64,000 nucleotides of DNA from JBGSUZ01 sp043770095 (GCA_043770095.1 JAYVIR010000120.1:1-64000), one strand, 5' to 3'; counted from the stretch's first letter, positions 10,101-17,550 are shown. Notes: generated from the letters alone by a model not told the origin. Numbers and translations: made by a program.

Positions 10101-10680
10101 GCTGTCTGACTTTTTTGGCGCGCACCGACATTTTGGCAGTCAATTCATCGCCGTATTGCTGCAAATTAAAAAGGCGTTCAAGCATCTCGCCTCGTTCCTT
10201 ATTTTTAAGCTTCAAAAAGTCGCTGAACTTGCCCTGCGGAAGGACGACGGTTCTGGTAAAGTCCTCTTTTGTAAGGCCGATGATGCTCTCGCACTGCTCA
10301 TCTACCTTTGCTGGGCGATCTTCCACAACGATTGCCTCACCATTTTCATAGGTCAAAATTCTGGCGTTTTTTGTGGTAATGCCGCCGCTTTTACTGCGTC
10401 TAAACTCTCGTTCGACTCTGTATCTTTGAGAGACAGAACCAGAAATGACAAATTCAAAACTGACAAAAGCCGCCTCTTCGTTGGCATTGATGAACTCTTT
10501 GGTGCTCCTTGAAATGTCTCCATAAAGACTGAGCGTAATGCCGTCTAAAATGGTTGTTTTCCCACTGCCTGTGGGACCAAAAATACCAAATAACCCTCTT
10601 GAAGTCAATTTTTCAAAATCGATGATTTGTTCCTCAACAAAACTGTTGAGTCCCTTAATTTTTAGCGCGATTGGTCTCAC
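7168..10680 (-). CDS. sbcC: Exonuclease subunit SbcC
   Basis: SMC-like ATPase partner of SbcD in the Mre11/Rad50-type nuclease that opens hairpins and processes double-strand ends. The 1170 residues show Walker A GPTGSGKTT near residue 36, very long coiled coils, the zinc hook CPVC near residue 577 at the middle of the coil, the ABC signature LSGGE and Walker B FFFLDEGFGTLD near the C terminus. It starts inside the end of sbcD (4-nt overlap, ATGA), so the two are translationally coupled. Confidence 0.96.
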   Translation of the reverse strand: MRPIALKIKGLNSFVEEQIIDFEKLTSRGLFGIFGPTGSGKTTILDGITLSLYGDISRSTKEFINANEEAAFVSFEFVISGSVSQRYRVEREFRRSKSGGITTKNARILTYENGEAIVVEDRPAKVDEQCESIIGLTKEDFTRTVVLPQGKFSDFLKLKNKERGEMLERLFNLQQYGDELTAKMSVRAKKVRQQESELSGQLKAFADVSVEAIEADEAALAIKLSEQELAQKDYKKLEKEVLEAEDIWKIQKELVASLEKMNVQLEETDAYKLIEKTILQAETASRLMPQVTEFERLRSSVLELSETESKQQVKLVKLRNTHQIEAEKFEALHLEREEKMPRLQKEETQFEAALLEKKALQFTKIELENMETDLKNMTAQLSNLQVQMKTDDDLLKNTHAQIQIKTQQLEPLKLPASYKGELTSLHHGLEQLEEKQKQAAKLNEKIEAIESSLKTKQMELDATEKQLLEVRSQQSKEQLKLKTLEENNLGDSEILVQKSKEFQDVKSKWTQYGALTEQISKAKGSLSEITLTMKKHQEHLDALNLEKSLLTASIDVLNIEEKAEQLRKVLADGDACPVCGALSHPFVHAYSSAFAEPGENEQALNALQKRLHELELSSRELENSQIEDRTKAKQFDIQLMDWEREVKALGETFLEHSLTVVEEAYEQFEANWKAYHQDLKQQQIVCSTSQEQLSKYEQALGQLESIIKTVELEYKGLEAEKNELGIAIALEEKDLNRRKEKLGTQNIREKFSEMQRFEQQAEILETALNTLRNTLKILEIKLNQVKDQFQESQKKQVELSTQFNVIRKNAQEKKVKLEESVGSLSLLEAKMASVQSEMSHLNGRHKEQLGLLNQLSETLKKLEEAYLTTCNHLKLQQENAEQAGFVLNNLLELSGFESSATVKESYLEASELSRLKSKVQNYQEEVQRLNGVIAQLKSKLAGRQIEESVYLLLLSSKAQATEALQLLSEQCVALKTGLEQLKQRFLLMKDLILEKSAMDLQLAYISDLEKLFQGKRFVAYIAANQLKYISGKASEQLIDISLGNYGLETDDEGNFMIRDFKNGGVLRDPSTLSGGETFMVSLALALALSAQIQLKGTAPLEFFFLDEGFGTLDEDTLEVVMSALERLHHEKLSIGLISHVESIKNRVPIKLVLTPAKAGLGGSKVKVELS

Positions 10681-11891
10681 TCGCTCACCTCCTCAAGAAT
10701 GGTCAAAAGATAATGCACTAAGTCTTCGGTTGGCGCGAGCCCTCTTTCTTTTAAATAAAAATCTTGGAAATGCTCTGGGAACGTCTTTTCTGCAAAAGCT
10801 TGCATTTGCTCCGCTTCAGCAGTAGAGGTGACCGTCGTCAAAATCGGCAAAATTTCCAAAACGTCTTTTTTAAGCGACTTGATTTGCTTGATTTCGTCTT
10901 CCCTAATATACACATCGGTTTCAATTTCTAAATAGACCCAGCATGAACGTTCGCTGTTTAGCGCCACCATAGCAATGGCTTCTGCCACGCCCTTGCACTT
11001 CCAAATTTCAATGGGTTTGTAAATAGGAATTGGAAGTTCGGTCACTTTAGCGACAGCACCCGGCGTCAGTTCTACAAGCAGGCACTGTTTAGCCGATGAA
11101 ATCTCTTTTTTGTTGTAGTGAAGTGGCGACCCTGAATATCTGGCACGTTTATCTGTTCCTGGAACGAATTGCGGTTTGTGGACATGTCCGAGCGCTATAT
11201 ACTGCGCTTCTTTTGGGAAACAGCTGCCATCGATAATGTAACTGCCGCCAAGCTGGATGCTCCGCTCCGAACCCGCCTCCACACTGCCCATGGCAAATAG
11301 ATGGCTCACCACTAGGTTAATGGTGTCCACTCTAAAATGTGCTCCCAAGGTTTGAAACAATTCCGTTATCCGATCCGTGTAGCTTGTGAGGCGCTCTGCA
11401 TCCGAATCGCCATCTTTATAAAGAATTTCGTTCAGGCGCTTTTCGCTTGGATACGGCACCGTTAAAATAACCGCTCGCTCACCGTTTATTTCCACCTCAA
11501 TAAACCCTTCGCCAGAAGCGATGATTTCATTTTGTCCGTATTTGCCTGTTTCAATCACTGTTTTAGGCGTCCCTACCATGACAATGCCATGGTCTCTCGC
11601 CAGTGGCCCTGCCGCAACAAGCCGCTCGGGACTGTCATGATTTCCCGAAACAACGATGGTCATTCTTTCGCCGTCTTTGGACAGCGCTTTTAGCGTATCG
11701 TAAAACAAGGCTTCTGCCTTAGACGGCGGATTGCTCGCATCATAGACGTCCCCTGCAATAATAATCAAATCTATTTTTTGGTCCTGCGTCAAGGCAATAA
11801 AATCGGCTAAAAAAGCCTCTTGCTCTTCTAGGCGACTCGCACCGTCAAGGTGTTTTCCCAAGTGCCAATCTGCGGTATGTAAAATTCTCAC
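10677..11891 (-). CDS. sbcD: Exonuclease subunit SbcD
   Basis: Mre11-type metallophosphoesterase, 404 residues. Metal-binding motifs are in order: HTADWHLGK near the N terminus, AGDVYD, SGNHDSP, then a later GHVHKP. Forms the nuclease complex with SbcC. It lies 4 bp downstream of folA and overlaps sbcC by 4 nt, indicating one transcript. Confidence 0.96.
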   Translation of the reverse strand: MRILHTADWHLGKHLDGASRLEEQEAFLADFIALTQDQKIDLIIIAGDVYDASNPPSKAEALFYDTLKALSKDGERMTIVVSGNHDSPERLVAAGPLARDHGIVMVGTPKTVIETGKYGQNEIIASGEGFIEVEINGERAVILTVPYPSEKRLNEILYKDGDSDAERLTSYTDRITELFQTLGAHFRVDTINLVVSHLFAMGSVEAGSERSIQLGGSYIIDGSCFPKEAQYIALGHVHKPQFVPGTDKRARYSGSPLHYNKKEISSAKQCLLVELTPGAVAKVTELPIPIYKPIEIWKCKGVAEAIAMVALNSERSCWVYLEIETDVYIREDEIKQIKSLKKDVLEILPILTTVTSTAEAEQMQAFAEKTFPEHFQDFYLKERGLAPTEDLVHYLLTILEEVSE

Positions 11892-11895
11892 GGTT

Positions 11896-12408
11896 TCAGC
11901 CCCTCTTCTTTTGTCTTAAGTGCTTCATTTGCTGATGATTGTTGTTCACGTAGTGTTTTACTGAAAATTGCTCATGTTCCAAGGTGACTTTATGCAGATG
12001 GTAGTGCTCAGAAAATTTAGGAAAATGGACATCTCCTTCATGATCTCCATAGACTTCTGATAGAAATAAGTCTTCGCAGTGCTCAAGCATTTGCTTATAA
12101 AGGGTTGCACCGCCGCAGACCCAGCCTTCTCCGCTTAAACTCAGGCTATCCAGTTCGCTCAGATCTCGAATGATTGTCACATCCTGTCCCTCAAAATCTT
12201 TAGGATCGAGGCTCTTGCTGAGAACGATGTAATGGCTCCCCTCTGGACGTCTTCTGATGCTTTCGAAGGTCTTTCTGCCCATGAGCATCAATTGCCCGTC
12301 GGTTTGACTTTGATACCACGCTATATCTTCAGGAATGCGCCAAGGCAAACGGTCGTTAAGACCAATCACGCCCTTTTCATTCATGGCAACGATCATTTTC
12401 CATTTCAT
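11896..12408 (-). CDS. folA: Dihydrofolate reductase
   Basis: 170 residues with the DHFR hallmarks: IVAMNEKGVIGLNDRLPW at the N terminus (substrate/NADPH pocket), an acidic active-site residue in RIPEDIAWY, and LMGRKTFES. It reduces dihydrofolate to tetrahydrofolate in the cytoplasm. It is the first gene of folA-sbcD-sbcC; the two downstream genes are DNA-repair functions and the pairing looks like convenience of transcription rather than shared pathway. The C-terminal tail of about ten residues is basic and His-rich. Confidence 0.94.
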   Translation of the reverse strand: MKWKMIVAMNEKGVIGLNDRLPWRIPEDIAWYQSQTDGQLMLMGRKTFESIRRRPEGSHYIVLSKSLDPKDFEGQDVTIIRDLSELDSLSLSGEGWVCGGATLYKQMLEHCEDLFLSEVYGDHEGDVHFPKFSEHYHLHKVTLEHEQFSVKHYVNNNHQQMKHLRQKKRG

Positions 12409-12583
12409 AGGTTTAATCCTCTCTCTTGTAAATCAAATTGAATTTTTCAATACTTGTATGGTAATTTTTGTTTGGTGTTGTATGGTAATTTTGCTTAGTA
12501 CTTTATACAAATTATATATGATTTGAACGGCACTTTGTAGCATAATGATTGCGATATTATTTTTAACGACTTAAAATTTATGC

Positions 12584-12613
12584 TTGACAAAAGCTTTTTC
12601 AATGTGGTACGAT
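12584..12613 (+). promoter_or_regulatory. Promoter of the his operon leader
   Basis: TTGACA (12584-12589), 18 bp, then TACGAT (12608-12613) with an upstream TGG giving an extended -10. Predicted start near 12620, so the untranslated leader up to the leader peptide is about 65 nt. A hairpin at about 12632-12660 (CAAGCGAA with TTTTGCTTG) precedes the leader peptide's ribosome binding site. Confidence 0.7.
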
Positions 12614-12684
12614 TCAGAAAATTACAAACAGACAAGCGAATCAAACGTTTTGCTTGCCAAAAAAATTCAAGGAGGCGTCTTATT

Positions 12685-12756
12685 ATGTGCACTGCTAAAA
12701 AATCCAATTTAACCGTAAGACAATTCCATCATCATCACTGGAGAGTTTGTAACTAG
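12685..12756 (+). CDS. hisL: his operon leader peptide (23 residues, four consecutive His codons)
   Basis: ATG at 12685 lies 9 nt after a strong AAGGAGG (12669-12675). The peptide is 23 residues and contains QFHHHHWR, with CAT CAT CAT CAC at 12727-12738, then stops at 12754-12756. It ends 16 nt before a strong terminator stem, upstream of nine his genes. This is the layout of a ribosome-mediated attenuator: stalling at His codons when charged tRNA-His is scarce should change the downstream fold. Too short for usual gene finders. The symbol hisL is used by analogy with enterobacteria. Confidence 0.85.
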   Translation: MCTAKKSNLTVRQFHHHHWRVCN

Positions 12757-12834
12757 AGGACCGAAACTTCGGCCACCACTAGCAGCAAGCTCTATTTGCA
12801 GTTTTTAGAGCTTGCAGTCAGTGGTGGTTTTTTT
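12742..12834 (+). promoter_or_regulatory. his attenuator: antiterminator and terminator alternatives
   Basis: The nine bases 12785-12793 can pair perfectly with 12807-12815 (inner terminator stem) or, with two G-U pairs, with 12742-12750, which begins three bases after the last His codon. The outer terminator stem is CCACCACT (12773-12780) with AGTGGTGG (12820-12827), followed by seven T. A small hairpin (CCGA-AACT-TCGG, 12761-12772) would sit inside the antiterminator loop. A ribosome stalled on the His codons leaves 12742-12750 free to form the antiterminator; one at the stop codon covers it and lets the terminator form. Folding is by eye. Confidence 0.8.
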
Positions 12835-12839
12835 ATTTT

Positions 12840-12881
12840 AAGACCCCGTCTGACGCTTATGTGTCCGACGGGGTCTTTTTT
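12840..12881 (+). terminator. Second strong terminator downstream of the attenuator
   Basis: AAGACCCCGTC (12840-12850) pairs with GACGGGGTCTT (12867-12877), the stem continues through a T/C mismatch with GACGC and GTGTC around a TTAT loop, and a T run follows. It is GC-rich and looks constitutive; no competing upstream partner is visible. It stands between the attenuator and hisG on the same strand. Confidence 0.8.
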
Positions 12882-12939
12882 ATGTAAATTTTGTATGCCG
12901 TTGTCAATGTTGAAACTGAAAACCCTATGAGGTGACCTT

Positions 12940-13086
12940 ATGAAAAAATCAATGTCGATCCAATCTAAAAAGCTTAGAAAGCTTAAAATCACGCCAAAAG
13001 CAAATCTGGACAAGCCAAACCCTGAACTTTGGGCGGTTTATGGCGATATAAAACCTAACCTTTGGTCTTGCATGAGCATTCACTAG
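12940..13086 (+). CDS. Small ORF (48 residues) between the his attenuator and hisG
   Basis: ATG at 12940 follows GAGGTGA (12929-12935) with suitable spacing, and the frame runs 48 codons to TAG at 13084. The product is basic at the N terminus (KKSMSIQSKKLRKLK) and ends with two tryptophans and SCMSIH. No family is recognised and it has no signal peptide. It ends 57 bp before hisG. A weak inverted repeat (TAACCT 13056-13061 with AGGTTA 13085-13090) spans its end, so it could act on hisG translation. Coding status rests on the ribosome binding site only. Confidence 0.5.
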   Translation: MKKSMSIQSKKLRKLKITPKANLDKPNPELWAVYGDIKPNLWSCMSIH

Positions 13087-13143
13087 GTTAAACGTTAAAA
13101 ACTGATCCCTATTATAAAAAAGCCTAACGAGGAGGTGCCTTAC

Positions 13144-13785
13144 ATGATTCGAATTGCCGTTTCCAAAGGACGAGTGGCCAAACAGGCACTTGAACAGCTT
13201 AAAGCTTTTGGCTACACATTTTCAACTTTTCCAGAAAGACAGTTATGGGCAGTCGATGACCTGGATCAACTTGAACTCATCTTTCTCAAAGCGCAAGACG
13301 TGCCACTTTATGTAGAAAAAGGGGTCGCTGACTTAGGGATTGTCGGTGAAGACGTCCTTAGAGAAAATCCATTAACGTTATACTCACTTTTAAATTTAAA
13401 CATCGGTCATTGTCAGATGTGTTTGGCAGGTAGCCCCGATGTCATTCCAGATGATATTCCCTATCTGAGACTTGCCTCGAAATATCCAAACATCGCAAGG
13501 GCTTACCTCGAGGATCAGGCTCAATCGGGTGCTGTGATGACACTTCAAGGGTCAGTCGAACTAGCGCCACTGCTTGGCATTAGTGATTTGATTGTCGACT
13601 TGGTGGAGAGTGGTCAAACCCTTGCTGCCCATGACCTTGTTGTCCATAAAGTACTCTTTGAAGTCTCTGCAACGCTCATTGCCAATCAAAACTTATATGC
13701 GCTTAAAAGGCATCTTTTAGAACCCTTTATCAACGCTTGGTCATACCACATTTCAGAAAAGGAGCAAGCCTATGAAACTCTATGA
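13144..13785 (+). CDS. hisG: ATP phosphoribosyltransferase, short form
   Basis: First step of histidine synthesis: ATP plus PRPP gives phosphoribosyl-ATP. At 213 residues it is the short HisG type, which lacks the C-terminal histidine-binding regulatory domain and normally works with HisZ. ADLGIVGEDVL and SGAVMTLQGSVELAPLLG resemble the periplasmic-binding-like fold of the family. I start at ATG 13144 rather than GTG 13135 because the GTG lies inside the ribosome binding site GAGGAGG (13129-13135). Its end overlaps hisD by 14 nt. No hisZ is present in the window. Confidence 0.93.
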   Translation: MIRIAVSKGRVAKQALEQLKAFGYTFSTFPERQLWAVDDLDQLELIFLKAQDVPLYVEKGVADLGIVGEDVLRENPLTLYSLLNLNIGHCQMCLAGSPDVIPDDIPYLRLASKYPNIARAYLEDQAQSGAVMTLQGSVELAPLLGISDLIVDLVESGQTLAAHDLVVHKVLFEVSATLIANQNLYALKRHLLEPFINAWSYHISEKEQAYETL

Positions 13786-15109
13786 TTTTACACAGCAAAC
13801 CTCATCAGAAAACCCAAATATGCTAAGAAAACAAGTGGCAGAGGTGTTGAAACCCTCAAAAAAAGTTGCCGATTCCGACGCCGAAATCCAAGAATCATCC
13901 GATTTAGAACTGGTAAACGCTATTATTAAGCAAGTTCGCCTAGAGGGCGATGTTGCGCTAAAGCGCCTGAGTGTCCAATATGACGGCTACTCCAAAGATT
14001 CATTTCTGGTTAGCGAGGACGACTTTGACGCCGCAGAGCTATTTGTAACGGAGTCTTTAAAAACCGTCATTGAAGAAGCCAAAGCCAATATTGAAGCGTA
14101 TCACAAGCACCAAGTCACTGCGGATTGGTCCTTCTCCCCCAAAGAGGGCGTTTGTCTTGGACAGCGCATTAAGCCTATTCGAAGGGTTGGTCTTTACATC
14201 CCTGGCGGAAAAGCCGCCTACCCTTCTACAGTTTTAATGAATGGCATTCCGGCGCTCATTGCCGGCGTCGAAGAAATTGCGATTTTCACACCACCCAGTG
14301 CGGATGGCAAGGTCAATCCACTTGTTTTATACGCTGCCAGACAGCTTGGCATTTCAGAAGTTTATGCTCTTGGAGGCGCTCAGGCCATTGCGGCGGCTGC
14401 CTATGGAACGGATGAAATCCCCGCAGTCGATAAAATTGTCGGCCCGGGTAACCGCTACGTCACATTGGCAAAAAAACTGGTCTTTGGCGATGTGGCGATT
14501 GATATGATTGCAGGCCCAAGTGAAGTGCTGATTGTCGCCGACTTAGGCGCAAATCCGAAGTGGATTGCCGCAGACCTGTTGGCACAAGCCGAGCACGATG
14601 AAGATGCGGCTCTGTACTTGGTCACGACGGCTCAGAACTTGCCCCTTCAAGTGGCAAACGCACTGGAAAATCAGCTTAAAACGCTTCCAAAAGCCAATAT
14701 CGCCCGAAAAGCCATCCAAAACAACTGCCACGTTTTTCTCGTAGACACGTTGGAGAAGGGACTCAAAATTGCCAATTGTATTGCACCCGAACACTTAGAA
14801 CTCATGGTTGAAAATCCGCAGTTGGCGCTTGAATCCATTGAACAAGCAGGCTCTGTTTTCCTCGGCGCCTATACCCCAGAAGCCCTCGGCGACTACATTG
14901 CGGGCACCAATCACACGCTCCCGACGAGTGGCACGGCAAGATTCTCATCGCCACTAGGGGTTTACGACTTTATCAAACGCCCTAGTTTTTTATCTTATTC
15001 CAAAGAAGCACTTATAGCAGCGGCAAACGCAGTCACCACCTTTGCTGAAGCAGAAGGCTTAGAGGCACACAAACGCTCGGTGGAAATCCGACTATATAAG
15101 TTGAATTAA
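13772..15109 (+). CDS. hisD: Histidinol dehydrogenase
   Basis: Zn-dependent enzyme that oxidises L-histidinol to histidine in the last two steps of the pathway. 445 residues. Visible signatures include RVGLYIPGGKAAYPSTVLM, GPGNRYVTLAKK, DMIAGPSEVLIV, LAQAEHDEDA and the catalytic CIAPEHLE with GTNHTLPTSGTARF. The start overlaps hisG. The last codons (Leu-Tyr-Lys-Leu-Asn-stop) lie inside a 68-bp repeat that is also found after pcrA, so the natural C terminus may have been replaced when the repeat arrived. Confidence 0.96.
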   Translation: MKLYDFTQQTSSENPNMLRKQVAEVLKPSKKVADSDAEIQESSDLELVNAIIKQVRLEGDVALKRLSVQYDGYSKDSFLVSEDDFDAAELFVTESLKTVIEEAKANIEAYHKHQVTADWSFSPKEGVCLGQRIKPIRRVGLYIPGGKAAYPSTVLMNGIPALIAGVEEIAIFTPPSADGKVNPLVLYAARQLGISEVYALGGAQAIAAAAYGTDEIPAVDKIVGPGNRYVTLAKKLVFGDVAIDMIAGPSEVLIVADLGANPKWIAADLLAQAEHDEDAALYLVTTAQNLPLQVANALENQLKTLPKANIARKAIQNNCHVFLVDTLEKGLKIANCIAPEHLELMVENPQLALESIEQAGSVFLGAYTPEALGDYIAGTNHTLPTSGTARFSSPLGVYDFIKRPSFLSYSKEALIAAANAVTTFAEAEGLEAHKRSVEIRLYKLN

Positions 15110-15160
15110 AGATTCAACTTATTACCTTAATGAAAGTGTTGTGCAAAGCGCTCTAATTGT
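15093..15160 (+). repeat. 68-bp dispersed repeat, copy A
   Basis: Matches the reverse complement of 54128-54195 at 66 of 68 positions. It overlaps the 3' end of hisD and extends into the hisD-hisC gap. The first part is a perfect 9-bp hairpin (AAGTTGAAT-TAAAG-ATTCAACTT), and a second hairpin (GTGTT with AAGCGC, wobble pairs allowed) follows. Both copies sit in the same orientation relative to the gene they follow. Origin unknown; it could be a small palindromic mobile element or a structured RNA. Confidence 0.85.
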
Positions 15161-15189
15161 TCGACTTATATAAACGAAGGAGGTTCACA

Positions 15190-16245
15190 ATGACAGCACT
15201 TATCCGATTAAACATTAACGAACTGCCTTGGTCGCTCGGAGACGGGCCTGACGGCGGTGCTGAAGGTTTATTTGAAAACACTTCTCAGCCGAATCCGTCA
15301 CCCTTTTCAATCGACTTAAACCAGCTCTCCCTAAACCGATACCCTGACCCCGATTACATGTCACTTCGTAGCGGCCTCGCCGAGGCTTACGGACTCGACC
15401 CCAATCAAGTCACTTTAGCCAACGGCTCTGACGAACTGATTTGGCTGAGCCTTTCGGTTCTGCTTCAAGCAGGCGATGCGCTTGTGACGCACGCACCCAC
15501 TTTTGCCGAATACGAACGCATTGCAACGCTCAGAGGCGCTAAAACCGTTTACGCCCCAATTGAAAATGACTTAAGTACCTCTTTGACAAACCTACTCACC
15601 ATCGCCAGACGATGTGGTGCAAAACTCGTCGTGATCTGCCGTCCCAACAACCCCACGGGCGAACTCTTGCCACTGCCTGAATTAAAGGCTTTCCTAGATG
15701 CTTATGAAGGCTATGTGCTCCTAGATGAGGCCTACATTGAGTTTTCGGGAGAAGCGGCACTGCCATCGAATTTGCTCCTTGCCTATCCCAACTTAATTGT
15801 ACTGAGAACCTTTTCCAAAGCCTACGGACTTGCCGGCATTCGACTGGGCTACAGCTTTGCCTCAAAGGCGATTACCGCACTGTTTAATGCCCAAAGACCG
15901 CCTTATAACATCAATGCGATGACCGCCTACATCGGCGAAAAAGCCCTAGGTAATATACCATATTTTGAAACACGCATAACGGCTATCATCAAAGAACGAG
16001 ATCGAATCGAAGCAAAACTTGCAGCGCTAGGCATTTCATTCATCCCCTCCTTTGCCAATTTTATTTTGCTGACCAGTTTGTCAAATGGCGCTGCTTTATC
16101 GGGAACAAATGCAGCAGGGCTTTTGAAGCTCAAAGGTTTTATCGTAAGGGCTTTCACAGAAGAATGCCTGAGCCACTGCATCCGCTTTTCCATTGGGACA
16201 CCTACTGAGAACGATGCATTTTTGGAGGTGCTTCAAACCTTATGA
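15190..16245 (+). CDS. hisC: Histidinol-phosphate aminotransferase
   Basis: PLP-dependent fold-type I aminotransferase, 351 residues, converting imidazole acetol phosphate and glutamate to histidinol phosphate. The PLP lysine is in TFSKAYGLAGIRLGY; other marks are NGSDELIWL, RPNNPTGELLP and LLDEAYIEF. ATG 15190 follows AAGGAGG directly, so it is preferred over the TTG at 15157 in the same frame, which lies within the repeat. It overlaps hisB by 4 nt. Confidence 0.94.
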   Translation: MTALIRLNINELPWSLGDGPDGGAEGLFENTSQPNPSPFSIDLNQLSLNRYPDPDYMSLRSGLAEAYGLDPNQVTLANGSDELIWLSLSVLLQAGDALVTHAPTFAEYERIATLRGAKTVYAPIENDLSTSLTNLLTIARRCGAKLVVICRPNNPTGELLPLPELKAFLDAYEGYVLLDEAYIEFSGEAALPSNLLLAYPNLIVLRTFSKAYGLAGIRLGYSFASKAITALFNAQRPPYNINAMTAYIGEKALGNIPYFETRITAIIKERDRIEAKLAALGISFIPSFANFILLTSLSNGAALSGTNAAGLLKLKGFIVRAFTEECLSHCIRFSIGTPTENDAFLEVLQTL

Positions 16246-16850
16246 GCATTGAAACGGAAAATACTGCCACACTGAGCCGAAAAACAAAAGAAACGGATAT
16301 TCAAATGTGCCTGAACTTATTTGGAGAAGGCAATTTAACAGGGCAGACCGGCATTGGTTTTTTTGACCACATGCTGAGCGTCCTCAGTTTTTACAGCCAA
16401 ATGGACATTGATTTTACGCTCAACGGCGATTTTCAAGTGGATCAGCACCACAGTCTGGAAGACTTAGGCATGGTACTTGGCCTGACTTTCAAGAATATAC
16501 TCAACAACACGTCTCACCTGCGCAGAACTCGTTATGCACACTGCTATTTGCCAATGGATGAATGCTTGGTGCGCGTGGTCACTGACCTTAGCGGAAGACC
16601 GTATTTCCTCTATAAAATGCCCCCGCTCACAGAACGGGTGGGCACTTTCGAAACACAGTGTCTCAAAGAATTTCTTCGTGCCTTTTCTCATGCCGCTCAA
16701 ATGACTTTACACATTGAAGGGCTTTATGGAGAGAACAGTCACCATTTGATTGAAGCAATTTTCAAAGGTCTGGGACTATGCCTCAAAGAAGCGCTCAAAG
16801 TCGATGGTAAAGCGCTTGGGGTCAACTCTAGCAAAGGTTCCATCGATTAA
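16242..16850 (+). CDS. hisB: Imidazoleglycerol-phosphate dehydratase
   Basis: 202 residues, the monofunctional dehydratase without the phosphatase domain of enterobacterial HisB. The Mn-binding His clusters are seen: GIGFFDHML, DQHHSLEDLG, SHAAQMTLHIEGLYGENSHH (split over two helices) with the closing EAIFKGLGL. A separate histidinol-phosphate phosphatase is not in this window. ATGA overlap with hisC supports translational coupling. Confidence 0.95.
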   Translation: MSIETENTATLSRKTKETDIQMCLNLFGEGNLTGQTGIGFFDHMLSVLSFYSQMDIDFTLNGDFQVDQHHSLEDLGMVLGLTFKNILNNTSHLRRTRYAHCYLPMDECLVRVVTDLSGRPYFLYKMPPLTERVGTFETQCLKEFLRAFSHAAQMTLHIEGLYGENSHHLIEAIFKGLGLCLKEALKVDGKALGVNSSKGSID

Positions 16851-16872
16851 CCCTATTTGAAAAGGAGGCTTT

Positions 16873-17550
16873 ATGATTGCCATTCTCAATTATCAAGCGG
16901 GTAATTTAAAAAGCCTGCTCAATGCCCTTTCTCGCCACGGCGTGCAGGCCGAAGTGACTTCAAATCCGGAACTGTTGTTGTCTGCCGAACTGGTTATTCT
17001 TCCAGGTGTAGGTGCTTTTGCAGATGCTGCAGGTGCACTGGAAACATCGGGATTAGGGGCTGTTCTAAATGAACGTCACCTTAGTGGAAAACCGATTTTG
17101 GGCATTTGCCTAGGCATGCAGCTATTTTACGAAGATTCCAGCGAAGGCGTGATGACAAAAGGGCTCGGGTTCATGCAAGGTCAGATTCGCAAACTCGCGC
17201 CAAATAATGCCGCTTTAAAAGTGCCGCATATGGGATGGAACCTGTTGGAGGCTTATGATTTCGATTCCACTTTAGATAAAAATTCCACTGACGCAAACAC
17301 CCTTGCCAATCAACTTTGCGCGAGCGAAGTCTATTTTGTTCACAGCTACGGCCTTGTGGGGGAAGACCCTTCTCAAGTGCTATTTTATACCAACCACGGT
17401 CAGCGCATTCCAGCGCTTGTCTATCAAGCCGCTTCCGTCTTACCTACTCGTGGGCCGCTTATCGGATTTCAATTCCACCCAGAAAAGAGCGGCCCTTTAG
17501 GGGAAAAGATGCTCATCACTGCCATAAAAAACGAGGTGAATTTGCCATGA
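16873..17550 (+). CDS. hisH: Imidazole glycerol phosphate synthase, glutaminase subunit
   Basis: Class I glutamine amidotransferase that supplies ammonia to HisF. The catalytic Cys is in ILGICLGMQLF and the His-Glu pair in FQFHPEKSGPLG; VILPGVGAF forms the oxyanion strand. 225 residues is some 20 longer than usual, with the extra length in a linker around residues 125-155 (acidic and polar, before CASEVYFVHSYG). RBS AAAGGAGG precedes the ATG. Its stop overlaps hisA (ATGA). Confidence 0.94.
   Translation: MIAILNYQAGNLKSLLNALSRHGVQAEVTSNPELLLSAELVILPGVGAFADAAGALETSGLGAVLNERHLSGKPILGICLGMQLFYEDSSEGVMTKGLGFMQGQIRKLAPNNAALKVPHMGWNLLEAYDFDSTLDKNSTDANTLANQLCASEVYFVHSYGLVGEDPSQVLFYTNHGQRIPALVYQAASVLPTRGPLIGFQFHPEKSGPLGEKMLITAIKNEVNLP

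Noticed and set aside
10099..10512. 137-codon plus-strand ORF inside sbcC
   Set aside because: Antisense to the conserved ATPase domain; composition follows the sbcC codon pattern; no ribosome binding site.
12495..12707. Minus-strand ORF over the his leader
   Set aside because: Overlaps the promoter, leader peptide and ribosome binding site on the other strand; no ribosome binding site of its own.
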